From contig DXLU01000018.1 of the NCBI GenBank assembly GCA_019414565.1, forward strand, positions 50,689-114,688: DNA of 64,000 nucleotides, in the 5' to 3' direction. Below are positions 51,144-59,739 of the stretch, in pieces. Made by a program: the position numbers and the translations under genes. This DNA is from Collinsella sp. Its GTDB lineage: Bacteria > Actinomycetota > Coriobacteriia > Coriobacteriales > Coriobacteriaceae. The notes beneath the pieces are model-generated. The model saw only the letters and a program-made list of their open reading frames with translations, was not told the DNA's origin and searched no databases. Numbering within the stretch: position 1 is the stretch's first letter; each line of letters starts with the position of its first letter.

Positions 51144-53336
51144 TTAGTTGTTCAGCATGCGGTCGAAGCTTCCCGAGTCGCCATCCCGATAGTCGGCGGT
51201 CATCAGAATCTCCTGCGGAATGCGCCCGCCCTCGCGCAGCACATTGCGGAACTGCACGCGCGTGACCATGGGCAGGTCCTTGATCGTCGCCGCCAAGTTC
51301 TGCGGCACGCCCTGGTTGGCAGCCGCGGGCTCGCACTCGCCGCCGGCCTTCACGCGACGCTTATGCTCGGCGAGCATGGCGCGGTACATGCCGGCATGCA
51401 GGCGAATCTCAACCACATTGGCATTGCGAGCCTGCTCGACGATGCGCGCGCCCTCGCGGTCGATATCGCCCACGTAGTAGACGTAGTTAAAGCGATAGCC
51501 GATCTCAGCCAGATAATCGTCCAGGGCATGCGAGACGCTCGCCTTGCATCCGCCGCCAAAAATCACGCCGCCCACCTTGATGCCAAAGAGCTTGGCGTGC
51601 TTGCGGCCACGCAGCAGCCTGACGATCTCGTCGTAGGTGTCCAGGTTCTCGACCATAATGAACGGCTTATCGGCGCCCAGCGTAAAGAAACCCGTAAAGT
51701 GAACGGGGCGGTTGGGGGCGACCTTAATCGCCTGCATGCTGATGCCCTTTTCGGTCATACGCCGAATTAGGCGCTCGCCGTGCTTGCCGTCAAAGGCCTT
51801 CTCATCGTTAAAAATCTGGTAGGCACGCTGGCGGCGCGAGGCAACCGGCGTATCGGCACCTCGGTTTTGCTCGATCCAAGCCTGGATGATTGCGATTTCC
51901 TCGGCAATCTTGCGGTTGGACATCTCGTTGTGCTGAGTGCGCTGCGGCGCCTTTTTGCCGTCCTTGCCCTCGACCTTAACAATTTGAGTCTGCTGCTCCT
52001 TGATCTTAGAGAGCGCCGTAGGCGTAGGGACAACTTTGAGCAGCTGCCTGCCCAAAACGCGGGCAAGGGCAAACGCCGATACCTCGCCGTGGACGGCCGA
52101 CTCGGGCTGCTGGGTAGCACTATCAGCCGCGGCAGGCTCAGCCTGTGCATGAGGCTTACGCTTGGAATCTGCCCGGGTATTACGTTCCTGCTTGGGCGCA
52201 GACGAGCGCTTTTGCGGACGATCGGACTTGGCCTCCTTCGCCGGCTGGCGCTTGACCTGATCCACCGGAGTCTCGGCCTTCTCATCTCCGTTTTGTGTCG
52301 CTGTCTTCTCGGCCGCGGCCTCGGCATTTGAGCCACGACCGCCGCGGTGACGACGACGGCGGGGCTTGCCTGAGGCGCTCTCCCCAGCCTGCTTATCAGC
52401 GGTCTGTTGAGCTTTGACCTCAGTGTCAGCCGCAGGCTGCGACTCGGAAGGTTGCTGCTCGCGAGCCGCCGGCTCAACGGTTTTCTCGGTTTGTTCGGCC
52501 TTCTCGGCCTGAGCGGTCGAAGCCGGCTCGCCCTTCTCCTGACGCCTTACGGGATACGCGCGCCTCGCAAAACCACGCCCGGGACGGCATGAACCCGGAG
52601 CCTTCTTGGCAGACTCCTCAACATCGTCTGCAGCCTCGGAAGGCTCTTCAACCTCATGCGCGACATCCTGCTGCGCAGCCTTAAAGTGGGCACCACGGCG
52701 ACGCTGGGGCTCCTGGGCCTCCACGGGCTTTTGCTCCTTCGCGGGCCTCTGCGACTCGGCAGCAACCTCGGTCTCAACAGCCTCGGCATCCGTCTCGCCC
52801 TTTCGAGCAACGGCGCGACGGAAGCGCTCCTGCTGGGCGCGGCGCTGTGCATCGCGCTTGCCGCCCCCGCCAAAACCGCCGCGTCCTGCCTTGGCCGTAA
52901 AGGCACGCACGACGTTCTCATCGAGCAACTCATCGGTATCGACATGCTCACGCGGAGCAACTTCTTCCACAGCAGGCACGTCAGCGAAATCCTCGACGAC
53001 AAAATCTTCGACGGACTCGGCAGGCTGCTCCTGGGCATCGCGGATCTCGGCATTGATGGTATAGAACGCCGGGCGCCCGTTAATGCCGCTGCCCTCGATC
53101 TTGGTAACGATCTTTGCCGCGATGAGTTCGTCGCGCATCACCTTTGTGTTGCATTCCTTATCGACGGAACGGAAAATCTGCGCCAGCGCGCTCGACTTGA
53201 TCTTGAGCGCCTTGCGGCAGAGCAGGTCGTAGGCAACCAGCTTGGCGCGCTCGGCAGAAAGCGACGTCTGGCTGCTCAGGCGCTCAGCCAAAGCATCGAC
53301 ATTGTTTTGATTATCGGAATATACCGTCTTGGCCAC
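51144..53336 (-). CDS. large protein with winged-helix-like N-terminus, disordered Arg/Glu-rich middle and TOPRIM/JetD-like C-terminus
   Basis: 730 residues from GTG 53336 (AAAGGGG upstream; ATG 53360 has no RBS). Residues 1-95 look like a helical/winged-helix domain (VDALAERLSSQTSLSAERAKLVAYDLLCRKAL, EGSGINGRPAFYTIN). About 110-450 is low complexity, Glu/Ala/Gln plus Arg-Gly tracts (GGFGGGGKRDAQRR, RRRRHRGGRG). The C-terminus has FIMVENLDTYDEIVRLL and YYVGDIDREGARIVEQARN: Glu, then DxD, the TOPRIM catalytic pattern as in the DUF2220/JetD nuclease domain of Wadjet. No jetA, jetB or jetC is near. Function unknown; a DNA- or RNA-acting enzyme is inference. Confidence 0.75.
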   Translation of the reverse strand: MAKTVYSDNQNNVDALAERLSSQTSLSAERAKLVAYDLLCRKALKIKSSALAQIFRSVDKECNTKVMRDELIAAKIVTKIEGSGINGRPAFYTINAEIRDAQEQPAESVEDFVVEDFADVPAVEEVAPREHVDTDELLDENVVRAFTAKAGRGGFGGGGKRDAQRRAQQERFRRAVARKGETDAEAVETEVAAESQRPAKEQKPVEAQEPQRRRGAHFKAAQQDVAHEVEEPSEAADDVEESAKKAPGSCRPGRGFARRAYPVRRQEKGEPASTAQAEKAEQTEKTVEPAAREQQPSESQPAADTEVKAQQTADKQAGESASGKPRRRRHRGGRGSNAEAAAEKTATQNGDEKAETPVDQVKRQPAKEAKSDRPQKRSSAPKQERNTRADSKRKPHAQAEPAAADSATQQPESAVHGEVSAFALARVLGRQLLKVVPTPTALSKIKEQQTQIVKVEGKDGKKAPQRTQHNEMSNRKIAEEIAIIQAWIEQNRGADTPVASRRQRAYQIFNDEKAFDGKHGERLIRRMTEKGISMQAIKVAPNRPVHFTGFFTLGADKPFIMVENLDTYDEIVRLLRGRKHAKLFGIKVGGVIFGGGCKASVSHALDDYLAEIGYRFNYVYYVGDIDREGARIVEQARNANVVEIRLHAGMYRAMLAEHKRRVKAGGECEPAAANQGVPQNLAATIKDLPMVTRVQFRNVLREGGRIPQEILMTADYRDGDSGSFDRMLNN

Positions 53337-53444
53337 GGGGCCCCTTTCATATGTACACATATACGTTTATATGGTACAACGCGCGCCCTTATTCACGCAA
53401 AACATCTGCGAGAACACTCGAGCGTCACCCGCTTTCGCATGAAA

Positions 53445-53482
53445 AAAAGACCGAGCCCGCGAAGTCGCGGACCCGGTCTTTC
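53445..53482 (-). terminator. terminator of cstA
   Basis: AAAGACCGAGCCCGCG / CGCGGACCCGGTCTTT with one mismatch, then T run on the minus strand. Confidence 0.9.
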
Positions 53483-53520
53483 CGAGTCATATGGATGGAA
53501 CGGTTAGTCCATCAAGCTGA

Positions 53521-55410
53521 CTAGGCCTTGGCGGCCTCGGCGTCGGCAGGAGCTTCAGCGGCAGCGGCGCGACCGTACTCGGCCTTGCCCATCTCGGACC
53601 ACTCGGGCTCCTCGTCGGGCATGGAGCCGGCCTCCTTGCCGAAGAACTCCTTGAGGCAGTTGACGGCGACGATGAGGCCCAGGACCATCAGCAGGACGGC
53701 GAAAACGAGCTGCAAGCCCTTGGTGGCGGCGACGGAGACGGCGGCCGTGGTGGCGGTAGCCGGGATGGTGCCGAAGAAGCCGTAAGCCTGGACAGCGGTC
53801 ATGCAGCCCATGGCGCTCTGGACCAGCGAGGTGAAGGTGCAGCAGAGCAGGAAGGCGACGGGCACGTAGAGCATCCAGCCCTTGCGGCCGGTGCACTTGC
53901 AGAACACGGCGAGGGTGATCATGGTCATGCCGCCGAGCAGCTGGTTGGAAGCACCAAAGAGCGGCCAGATGTTGGCATAGCCGCCAAAGGCGAGGGCGAG
54001 ACCGGGAAGCAGGGTGACGACCGTGGCGAACCAGGGGTTGCCGAGAACCTTCATGTAGCCGGCCTTGGACTCGATGGCCAGGGCGTCGTTGGTCTGGGCA
54101 AAGAACTCGGAGAACGAGGTGCGGGCGATGCGGGCGACGGCATCGAGCGAGGTCAGGGCCAGAGCGGAGACGTTCATGGTCATGAAGACGGTAGCGAGCG
54201 TGCCGTCAACACCGAAGGCCTGCATACCGCGGGAGATGCCAGCGGCGAAGATCTGGAACGGGGTGGAAGCGACGCCGGCGTTGAGGGCACCGGTGCCGGC
54301 GGTGTTCATATCGGAGAACATGATGCCGGCGACGATGATGGCAAGGATGCCGACGAAGGACTCGACGATCATGGCGCCATAACCGACCTTGACGGCGTCC
54401 TGCTCCTTCTCGACCTGCTTGGAGGAGGTACCAGAAGAAACGAGGCTGTGGAAGCCGGAGAGGGCACCGCAGGCAACGGAAACAAACAGGACCGGGAACA
54501 TCATGCCAGAAGCGCTGGAGAAGCCGGTAAAGGCCGGAGCGGTGATGGTGGCCTGGCCGTTAACACCCAGGACGACGATACCGAGGACAGCGCAAACGAT
54601 CATAACGATCATCATGATGGAAGTGAGGTAGTCACGCGGGGTCTTGAGCATCTGGATGGGCATAGCGCCAGCGAAGACCAGGTAGACCATGACGACGGCG
54701 AACCACTGGAACTTATCCAGGTAGACCGGGAACTGCATACCGACGGCAAACATGAGAACCATGAGGACCACGCCGGTGACGAACTCGGTAGCACCGGTGA
54801 GGTTGAACTTCTTCTGGGCCCAACCAAAGGCGATAGCGACGAAGGTGAACAGGATGGAGATGGTACCAGCGCAGCCGGCGGCATAGGACTTGGTGAAGTC
54901 GATGGCACCGGTAGCAGCACCAGAAGCGTCAACGGCCGGGGTGAACATGAACGTCTTGCAGACCATGTCGGTGAAGGCGGCGATGACGATGATGCAGAAC
55001 AGCCAGCAGAACAGCAGGAACAGGCGACGGCCGGTCTTGCCGATGTACTTCTCGATGAGCTGAGCGAGCGACTTGCCGTTGTTCTTCATCGAAGCGTACA
55101 GAGCACCAAAGTCGTGGACGGCGCCAAAGAAGATGCCGCCGACGAGGACCCAGAGCACGACGGGCAGCCAGCCAAAGGCCATGGCGACGATCGTACCCGT
55201 GACAGGGCCAGCACCGCAGATCGAGCTGAACTGGTGCGAGAACGCGGTAAAGGCGGAGACGGGCGAGAAGCTCTTGCCGTCCTTCATGCGCTTGGCCGGC
55301 GTGAGGGCCTCTTTGTCAACGCCCCACTTGTTGGCCAGCCAGCGGCCGTAGCCCAGATAGCCGCAGGCGAGCACCGCCGCGGCCACAACCATGAGCAAAA
55401 CTCCGTTCAT
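53521..55410 (-). CDS. cstA: carbon starvation protein A (CstA) family transporter
   Basis: 629 residues with about 15 membrane helices. CstA signatures: GYLGYGRWLANKWGVD at the start, FSHQFSSICGAGPVTG, GGIFFGAVHDFGALYASMKNNGKS, CGALSGFHSLVSSGTSSKQ, and GGYANIWPLFGASNQLLGGM. The C-terminal tail is Ala/Glu-rich and cytoplasmic. Family members take up peptides and/or pyruvate; which one here is not visible. RBS GAGGAGGAA before ATG 55410. Long structured leader upstream with promoter, short reading frame and terminator. Confidence 0.94.
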   Translation of the reverse strand: MNGVLLMVVAAAVLACGYLGYGRWLANKWGVDKEALTPAKRMKDGKSFSPVSAFTAFSHQFSSICGAGPVTGTIVAMAFGWLPVVLWVLVGGIFFGAVHDFGALYASMKNNGKSLAQLIEKYIGKTGRRLFLLFCWLFCIIVIAAFTDMVCKTFMFTPAVDASGAATGAIDFTKSYAAGCAGTISILFTFVAIAFGWAQKKFNLTGATEFVTGVVLMVLMFAVGMQFPVYLDKFQWFAVVMVYLVFAGAMPIQMLKTPRDYLTSIMMIVMIVCAVLGIVVLGVNGQATITAPAFTGFSSASGMMFPVLFVSVACGALSGFHSLVSSGTSSKQVEKEQDAVKVGYGAMIVESFVGILAIIVAGIMFSDMNTAGTGALNAGVASTPFQIFAAGISRGMQAFGVDGTLATVFMTMNVSALALTSLDAVARIARTSFSEFFAQTNDALAIESKAGYMKVLGNPWFATVVTLLPGLALAFGGYANIWPLFGASNQLLGGMTMITLAVFCKCTGRKGWMLYVPVAFLLCCTFTSLVQSAMGCMTAVQAYGFFGTIPATATTAAVSVAATKGLQLVFAVLLMVLGLIVAVNCLKEFFGKEAGSMPDEEPEWSEMGKAEYGRAAAAEAPADAEAAKA

Positions 55411-55444
55411 TACATTTCCTCCTCTAAAAAGAACTTCCTAGACA

Positions 55445-55484
55445 TAAAAAATGAGGGCCGTCGGTTGCGCTCGACGGCCCTCAT
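55445..55484 (-). terminator. attenuator terminator in the cstA leader
   Basis: Perfect 13-bp stem ATGAGGGCCGTCG / CGACGGCCCTCAT, 8-nt loop, then TTTTTT on the minus strand; 35 nt before cstA. No gene for it to end other than the leader frame 55536-55604, so it should cut cstA transcription unless prevented. Confidence 0.85.
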
Positions 55485-55535
55485 CTTCATCAGCCGCCCG
55501 TTATCGTACGGGCTAGCTGTATGTGCTAACCCGCA

Positions 55536-55604
55536 TCAGATAATTACTACGCTGATAATGTTTAGCTGATGCGTGAACATGTCTAAGAAATCCTCTTCAA
55601 TCAT
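55536..55604 (-). CDS. putative leader peptide of cstA
   Basis: 22 codons, starting MIEEDFLDMF and ending NIISVVII before TGA. Five of the last six residues are Ile or Val. Its 3' half and stop overlap one arm of a hairpin (CGCATCAG / CTGATGCG, arms near 55531 and 55567), and a downstream GCCCGT/ACGGGC stem and the terminator follow, as in amino-acid attenuators. The RBS is weak, so translation is unproven. Confidence 0.45.
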   Translation of the reverse strand: MIEEDFLDMFTHQLNIISVVII

Positions 55605-55651
55605 GATGTGAACGATCCGTGCGTGTTCACATCCCCCAGTGGTTGAAAAGG

Positions 55652-55680
55652 AGTATGAAACTTTAGTTACCTAAAGTCAA
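55652..55680 (-). promoter_or_regulatory. cstA promoter with palindromic operator
   Basis: Minus-strand -35 TTGACT (55675-55680) and -10 CATACT (55652-55657) with a 17-bp spacer. The spacer contains the dyad CTTTAG-TTAC-CTAAAG (55661-55676). Confidence 0.65.
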
Positions 55681-55787
55681 CGCAAATTTGTAATGGATTT
55701 TCAACTTTTTTGAATTTCTCGTTATAAAACGCCACTGACCTCGGACTTTACCCAACAAAAGTTTTTGCATGGGAGATACCCCTCGGG

Positions 55788-55922
55788 AGCCGCGGGAGCC
55801 GGGCGGCGCATATGAACTTTCCTGCTCTACAGTCCTGCGCAAGACGGAAAGCACATTAAGTGCTTTCCTTTGCGTGCGGAACTCGCGATAAAGTTCATAT
55901 GCGCCGCCCGGCTCCCGCGGCT
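55788..55922 (-). repeat. nested inverted-repeat element, copy C (minus orientation)
   Basis: Arms 55788-55820 and 55890-55922 are a perfect 33-bp inverted repeat, extended by CCCCT/AGGGG outside. Core 55821-55889 read on the minus strand begins ATCGCGAGTTCCGCACG, apical hairpin GGAAAGCAC-TTAAT-GTGCTTTCC. Unlike A, B and D it does not directly follow a stop codon. Confidence 0.92.
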
Positions 55923-55938
55923 CTCAGGGGCTCCCATC

Positions 55939-55975
55939 CCAAATGTGCGGAGCAAAGCTCCGCACACCATCTTTT
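55939..55975 (+). terminator. orphan hairpin with T run between copies C and D
   Basis: TGTGCGGAGC-AAA-GCTCCGCACA perfect stem followed by CCATCTTTTTCTTT on the plus strand. No plus-strand gene precedes it, so it may end a short transcript through copy C. The rest of 55681-56073 has no supported gene. Confidence 0.6.
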
Positions 55976-56078
55976 TCTTTCAGCTAAAGCACGCCGGAAA
56001 TTCGACGCAGCTGGCTAACCTTGCCGGACGTTGTCGACGCCAAACCAGCTCAGAAGCTATATCGATACAGAAAGGTCG

Positions 56079-56203
56079 CCGGACGGAGGGGCCGGATATA
56101 AGGTTTATCGCGAGTTCCGCACGCAAAGAAGGCCACTTAATGTGGCCTTCGTCTTGCGCAGGACTGTAGAGCAGGAAACCTTATATCCGGCCCCTCCGTC
56201 CGG
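56079..56203 (+). repeat. nested inverted-repeat element, copy D (69-nt conserved core)
   Basis: Arms 56079-56106 and 56176-56203 are a perfect 28-bp inverted repeat; past one mismatch GGTC/GACC adds four pairs (56074, 56208). Core 56107-56175 begins ATCGCGAGTTCCGCACG, apical hairpin GAAGGCCAC-TTAAT-GTGGCCTTC. Ends 17 nt (12 nt with the extension) from the tsaBID stop. Confidence 0.92.
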
Positions 56204-56220
56204 GGACCGCGCCGTACCAG

Positions 56221-58605
56221 CTACAGCGTCATGTTTGGATCGGCGTCGACGTCGAACGGCGAGATTTCTCCTCGGTCGAATTTACGGCGGGCAACCTCTG
56301 CGATCATGGCGGCGTTGTCGGTGCACGCCGAAAGCGGTGGCACCGTTACGCGGATCCCCTGACGCCCGAGCTTCTTGATCATCATCTCGCGCAGATGCGG
56401 ATTAGCCGAGACACCACCGCCGATGCAATACTCCTTGCACCCGGTGGCGTGCAGGGCGTTTTTGGCCTTCTTGTACTGCACGTCAAAGACCGCCGCCTCA
56501 AACGAGGCCGCCAGATCGGGCAGGTGAATCGTGCGCCCGGCCTTGGTCTCCTGCTCGATGTAGAGCGTCACCGCCGTCTTGAGGCCCGAAAGCGAGAAGC
56601 GGTAGTCTCCCCTGCTGTTAAGCGCGCGGGGAAAATCGATCGCGCGGGGGTTGCCCGTCTCGGCAAGCTTGGAGATGATGGGGCCACCGGGATAGCCCAG
56701 GCCCAGCGCCTTTGCCACCTTGTCGAAGGCTTCGCCCACGGCGTCGTCGAGCGTCTCGCCGAGCACCTCGTAGTCGCCCCACGCCTTGACGTGAACAAGC
56801 ATGGTATGACCGCCCGAGACGAGCGTGAAGATAAACGGCGGCTTGAGGTCGGGCTGCGCCAGCAGGTTGGCAAACAGGTGCCCCTCCAGATGGTTGACGC
56901 ATACGAGCGGCTTACCGGCAGCGTAGGCAAAGCCTTTGGCAAAGGCAACGCCCACCACGAGCGCGCCCACCAGGCCCGGACCCTGCGTCACACCCACGGC
57001 GGCAAGCTCACTTGGTGCAATGGCTCCGCCCGTAAGGCCCAGCGATGCTGCGGCATCCTCGAGCGCCGCATCCACGACACTCACAATCACCTCAACGTGT
57101 TTGCGCGAGGCGATCTCGGGCACCACGCCGCCAAAGCGGGCGTGAAAATCAATCTGTGTCGACACCTGGTTGGCCAGCATATTGCCATCCGCATCGATAA
57201 TCGCCACGGCCGTCTCGTCGCAGGAGCTCTCGATAGCGAGCACTAGGCGGCGGCGCTCAATTTCGGCACGCTCCCCCTCGGAGCGCCCAGGCGCAGGCAG
57301 CGGCCATACGCGCTGCTCTGCCGCCGTCGGCTCGGGCGAAGCATTATCGACCGGAAGCACCAGGGGCAGCGGAGCCGTCATGACGATGGCGTCCTTGCCG
57401 GCACCATAGTAGCCGCGGCGACGGCCAGCCTCGGTAAAGCCCAGAGCGTTATAAAGCGCGGTCGCTCCCTCGTTACCGTCCTCGACCTCGAGCGAAGCCG
57501 TAGTGCAGCCGAGCATCTGGGCATCATAGCTCACATGCGACAGCAGCTTGCGGGCAATGCCCTCACGGCGATGTGCCGGGTCGACGGCGACATCCAGAAT
57601 CTGCACATCACCGTCCACGACCATACCGCCGGCAAGGCCCAGCAGCTTGCCGTCGTCGTGTGCCACCCACCAACTACGCGGCGCAGCGACGTCCTCGCCC
57701 AGTTCGGACAGGAACATGCCCGACGTCCACGCCTCGTGTCCGGCACCTTCAAAGCAGGCAGCCTCTAGCGCGCTCGCGCCCTCGGCATCCGCCGCGCCCA
57801 TGGGACGGAACTGCAGATGACGACCGGCGAGCTCATCGGCAACGCCCGTAATTTCGCTCTGTGCACTCTCAGCAAGACCAAGACGCTTGCGCTCGTTTTC
57901 CTCGGCATCCGAAAGGCGCGTGTAAATCGGCAGGACGCGGGCCGGATCGCCGTCACCCGCAGCGTGCGCGAGCAGCAAGCCCTCGCCCGAAGGCCACCAC
58001 AGGTCGCGCTCCACGCAGCGGGCGGCCTCGTCCTCACCCAGCAGCTTGCCATAGCGCACGAGACCGTCACCGGTCAGCTGAACCTGGCCCCAGCCCGCTG
58101 CTTGGCGCCACTCATCGAGCGCCACGGCGGCCTTGACCACGTGTTCGCGCTCAAATTGACGCTCGGGACCCTCATCGACCAGCATATACAGCGCCGGATA
58201 TACCTCACCGCGCATAGCATCGGCCAAGATACCAAGCTTGCCGCGCACGCCAGCCTTCCACGCCGTCCAAGCGCAAGCGTCGAGCGTCGACACGCCCAGC
58301 AGCGGAACATTGGCACCACGCGCGAGGCCCTTGGCAGTGGAGATGCCGATGCGCACACCCGTAAAGGACCCCGGGCCGCGGCCGACCACATAGCAACCAA
58401 CATCGCTGCGATCCAGACCGGCTTGAGCCAGCACGCCATCAACGGTATTCACGAGCTCAACGTTGGCGTGACGGCGACACATGTGGTCGCCACTCACGAG
58501 CTTCGTCTCACCCGTCTGCCCATCAATCCAGCTTGCCGCGCAGGCAAGCATGTCGGTCGAGGTATCGAGCGCCACCACCAGCGCGTTGTCGTTATGCAAG
58601 CTCAT
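56221..58605 (-). CDS. tsaBID: TsaB-RimI-TsaD triple fusion (t6A synthesis plus N-acetyltransferase)
   Basis: 794 residues. About 1-250 TsaB: VVALDTSTDMLACAA, GRGPGSFTGVRIGISTAKGLA. About 260-415 RimI-type GNAT: LQFRPMGAADAEGASALEAACFEGAGHEAW, ILDVAVDPAHRREGIARKLL, LEVEDGNEGATALYNALGFTEAGRRRGYY. About 455-794 TsaD: VLAIESSCDETAVAI, GVVPEIASRKHVE, metal His pair VNHLEGHL, LVSGGHTMLV, IGGGVSANPHLREM. TsaB, D and E form the threonylcarbamoyl-A37 complex for ANN-decoding tRNAs; RimI acetylates ribosomal protein S18. Start ATG 58605 has AAGG upstream and lies inside tsaE (14-nt overlap). Confidence 0.95.
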   Translation of the reverse strand: MSLHNDNALVVALDTSTDMLACAASWIDGQTGETKLVSGDHMCRRHANVELVNTVDGVLAQAGLDRSDVGCYVVGRGPGSFTGVRIGISTAKGLARGANVPLLGVSTLDACAWTAWKAGVRGKLGILADAMRGEVYPALYMLVDEGPERQFEREHVVKAAVALDEWRQAAGWGQVQLTGDGLVRYGKLLGEDEAARCVERDLWWPSGEGLLLAHAAGDGDPARVLPIYTRLSDAEENERKRLGLAESAQSEITGVADELAGRHLQFRPMGAADAEGASALEAACFEGAGHEAWTSGMFLSELGEDVAAPRSWWVAHDDGKLLGLAGGMVVDGDVQILDVAVDPAHRREGIARKLLSHVSYDAQMLGCTTASLEVEDGNEGATALYNALGFTEAGRRRGYYGAGKDAIVMTAPLPLVLPVDNASPEPTAAEQRVWPLPAPGRSEGERAEIERRRLVLAIESSCDETAVAIIDADGNMLANQVSTQIDFHARFGGVVPEIASRKHVEVIVSVVDAALEDAAASLGLTGGAIAPSELAAVGVTQGPGLVGALVVGVAFAKGFAYAAGKPLVCVNHLEGHLFANLLAQPDLKPPFIFTLVSGGHTMLVHVKAWGDYEVLGETLDDAVGEAFDKVAKALGLGYPGGPIISKLAETGNPRAIDFPRALNSRGDYRFSLSGLKTAVTLYIEQETKAGRTIHLPDLAASFEAAVFDVQYKKAKNALHATGCKEYCIGGGVSANPHLREMMIKKLGRQGIRVTVPPLSACTDNAAMIAEVARRKFDRGEISPFDVDADPNMTL

Positions 58606-59098
58606 CTTGTACAGCCTTATCAATCAAATGGGAAAGCTCCATTGCGCGGTCACCGTGCGCCTCGAGCGTTATCGTTCGCACATCGCTGTCGCCCTCATCA
58701 CGCCTGAGCGTCACCGAAAGATACTCATCCGTCAGCTCGTCCTGGAATTGTTCGCCCCATTCCAGCAGGCAAGCACCCTCATAGCCCAGCACATCGAAAA
58801 TGCCCGTATCCTCGAGCTCGTAGGCATGCTCCAGGCGGTATAGATCAAAGTGAAACAGCGGAATACGACCTTGATCGTGAACGGCCATGAGCGCAAACGT
58901 AGGACTCGTAACCATATGCCCATCGCCCAGCCCGCGCGAGACGCCCTTGGTAAAGTGAGTTTTGCCCACTCCCAGGCCACCGGTCAGGATGAGCACATCT
59001 CCGTCCTCAAGGCACGGTGCAATTAGCTCGCCAAAGTACTCCGTATCGGCAGCGCAAGTCGTTTTGTAAGTACCTACCCCCAGGCGCTCCAGGGACAT
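58592..59098 (-). CDS. tsaE: tRNA t6A synthesis ATPase TsaE
   Basis: 168 residues. Walker A LTGGLGVGKTHFTKGVSRGLG, switch-like SPTFALMAVHDQG, FHFDLYRLEHAYELEDTGIFDVL, and LLEWGEQFQDEL are family motifs. ATPase that drives turnover of the TsaBD complex. RBS weak (AAGGAGC at 59101-59107 region). Overlaps tsaBID, so subunits are made together. Confidence 0.95.
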   Translation of the reverse strand: MSLERLGVGTYKTTCAADTEYFGELIAPCLEDGDVLILTGGLGVGKTHFTKGVSRGLGDGHMVTSPTFALMAVHDQGRIPLFHFDLYRLEHAYELEDTGIFDVLGYEGACLLEWGEQFQDELTDEYLSVTLRRDEGDSDVRTITLEAHGDRAMELSHLIDKAVQDELA

Positions 59099-59110
59099 AT
59101 ATGCTCCTTA

Positions 59111-59731
59111 TTATTCCGAGGCGTCCTCTGGTGCGGGATGTCGCCCCAGATAGTCGCCCAGCATCTTAAAGTCTTCCTCCAGCAGCTCCTGCCACGCTGG
59201 ATTGCGTAGCGCTGCTGCCGGATGGAACGTGGGCATTACCACAAAATGCCCCATCTGATGGAACCTGCCGCGCAGCTTGGTAATGCCGATCTCGGTCTTG
59301 AGCACAAAGTGCGTTGCGGGGTTGCCGAGCGTCACGATGATATCGGGCCAGATGCTTCGAATCTGCTCGCGCAAAAACGGCGAGCAAGCCAGCACTTCCT
59401 CGGGACGCGGATTGCGGTTTCCCGGCGGGCGGCACTTAAGCACGTTGGCAATGTAGACGTCTTCGCGTTTGAGCCCCGCCAGCGACAAAATGCCGTTGAG
59501 GTCCTCGCCTGCCGCCCCCACAAAGGGCTCGCCCTGCAAATCCTCATTGCGGCCCGGCGCCTCGCCAATAAACATCACGCGAGCGTGGGGGTTTCCCACG
59601 CCAAACACGATGTTATGGCGCGACTGGTAAAGCTGGCAAAGGTGACAATCGCCCAGAACGGCCTCGATCTCCTCGAGTGCGACCTCACGCGGCGCCTGAT
59701 GGCTATGGCCGGGGATGTGCATGACGCCCAT
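59111..59731 (-). CDS. udg: family 4 uracil-DNA glycosylase (Fe-S)
   Basis: 206 residues. CHLCQLYQSR (two Cys), VMFIGEAPGRNEDLQGEPFV, NVLKCRPPGNRNPRPEEVLAC (two more Cys, completing a 4Fe-4S site), TLGNPATHFVL and MPTFHPAAALRNP. Excises uracil from DNA. ATG 59731 (MGVMHIPGH) has TAGGAGTC upstream, and this RBS contains the alr stop codon; a longer reading overlapping alr is disfavoured. Confidence 0.94.
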   Translation of the reverse strand: MGVMHIPGHSHQAPREVALEEIEAVLGDCHLCQLYQSRHNIVFGVGNPHARVMFIGEAPGRNEDLQGEPFVGAAGEDLNGILSLAGLKREDVYIANVLKCRPPGNRNPRPEEVLACSPFLREQIRSIWPDIIVTLGNPATHFVLKTEIGITKLRGRFHQMGHFVVMPTFHPAAALRNPAWQELLEEDFKMLGDYLGRHPAPEDASE

Positions 59732-59739
59732 AGCGACTC

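Noticed and set aside
51144..53336. Complete Wadjet defence system
   Set aside because: Only a JetD-like C-terminal domain; no JetA, JetB or JetC genes within the window.
55870..56378. Short frames across copies C and D and similar ones across A
   Set aside because: Produced by the repeat sequence itself; their similarity reflects the 69-nt core, not a protein.
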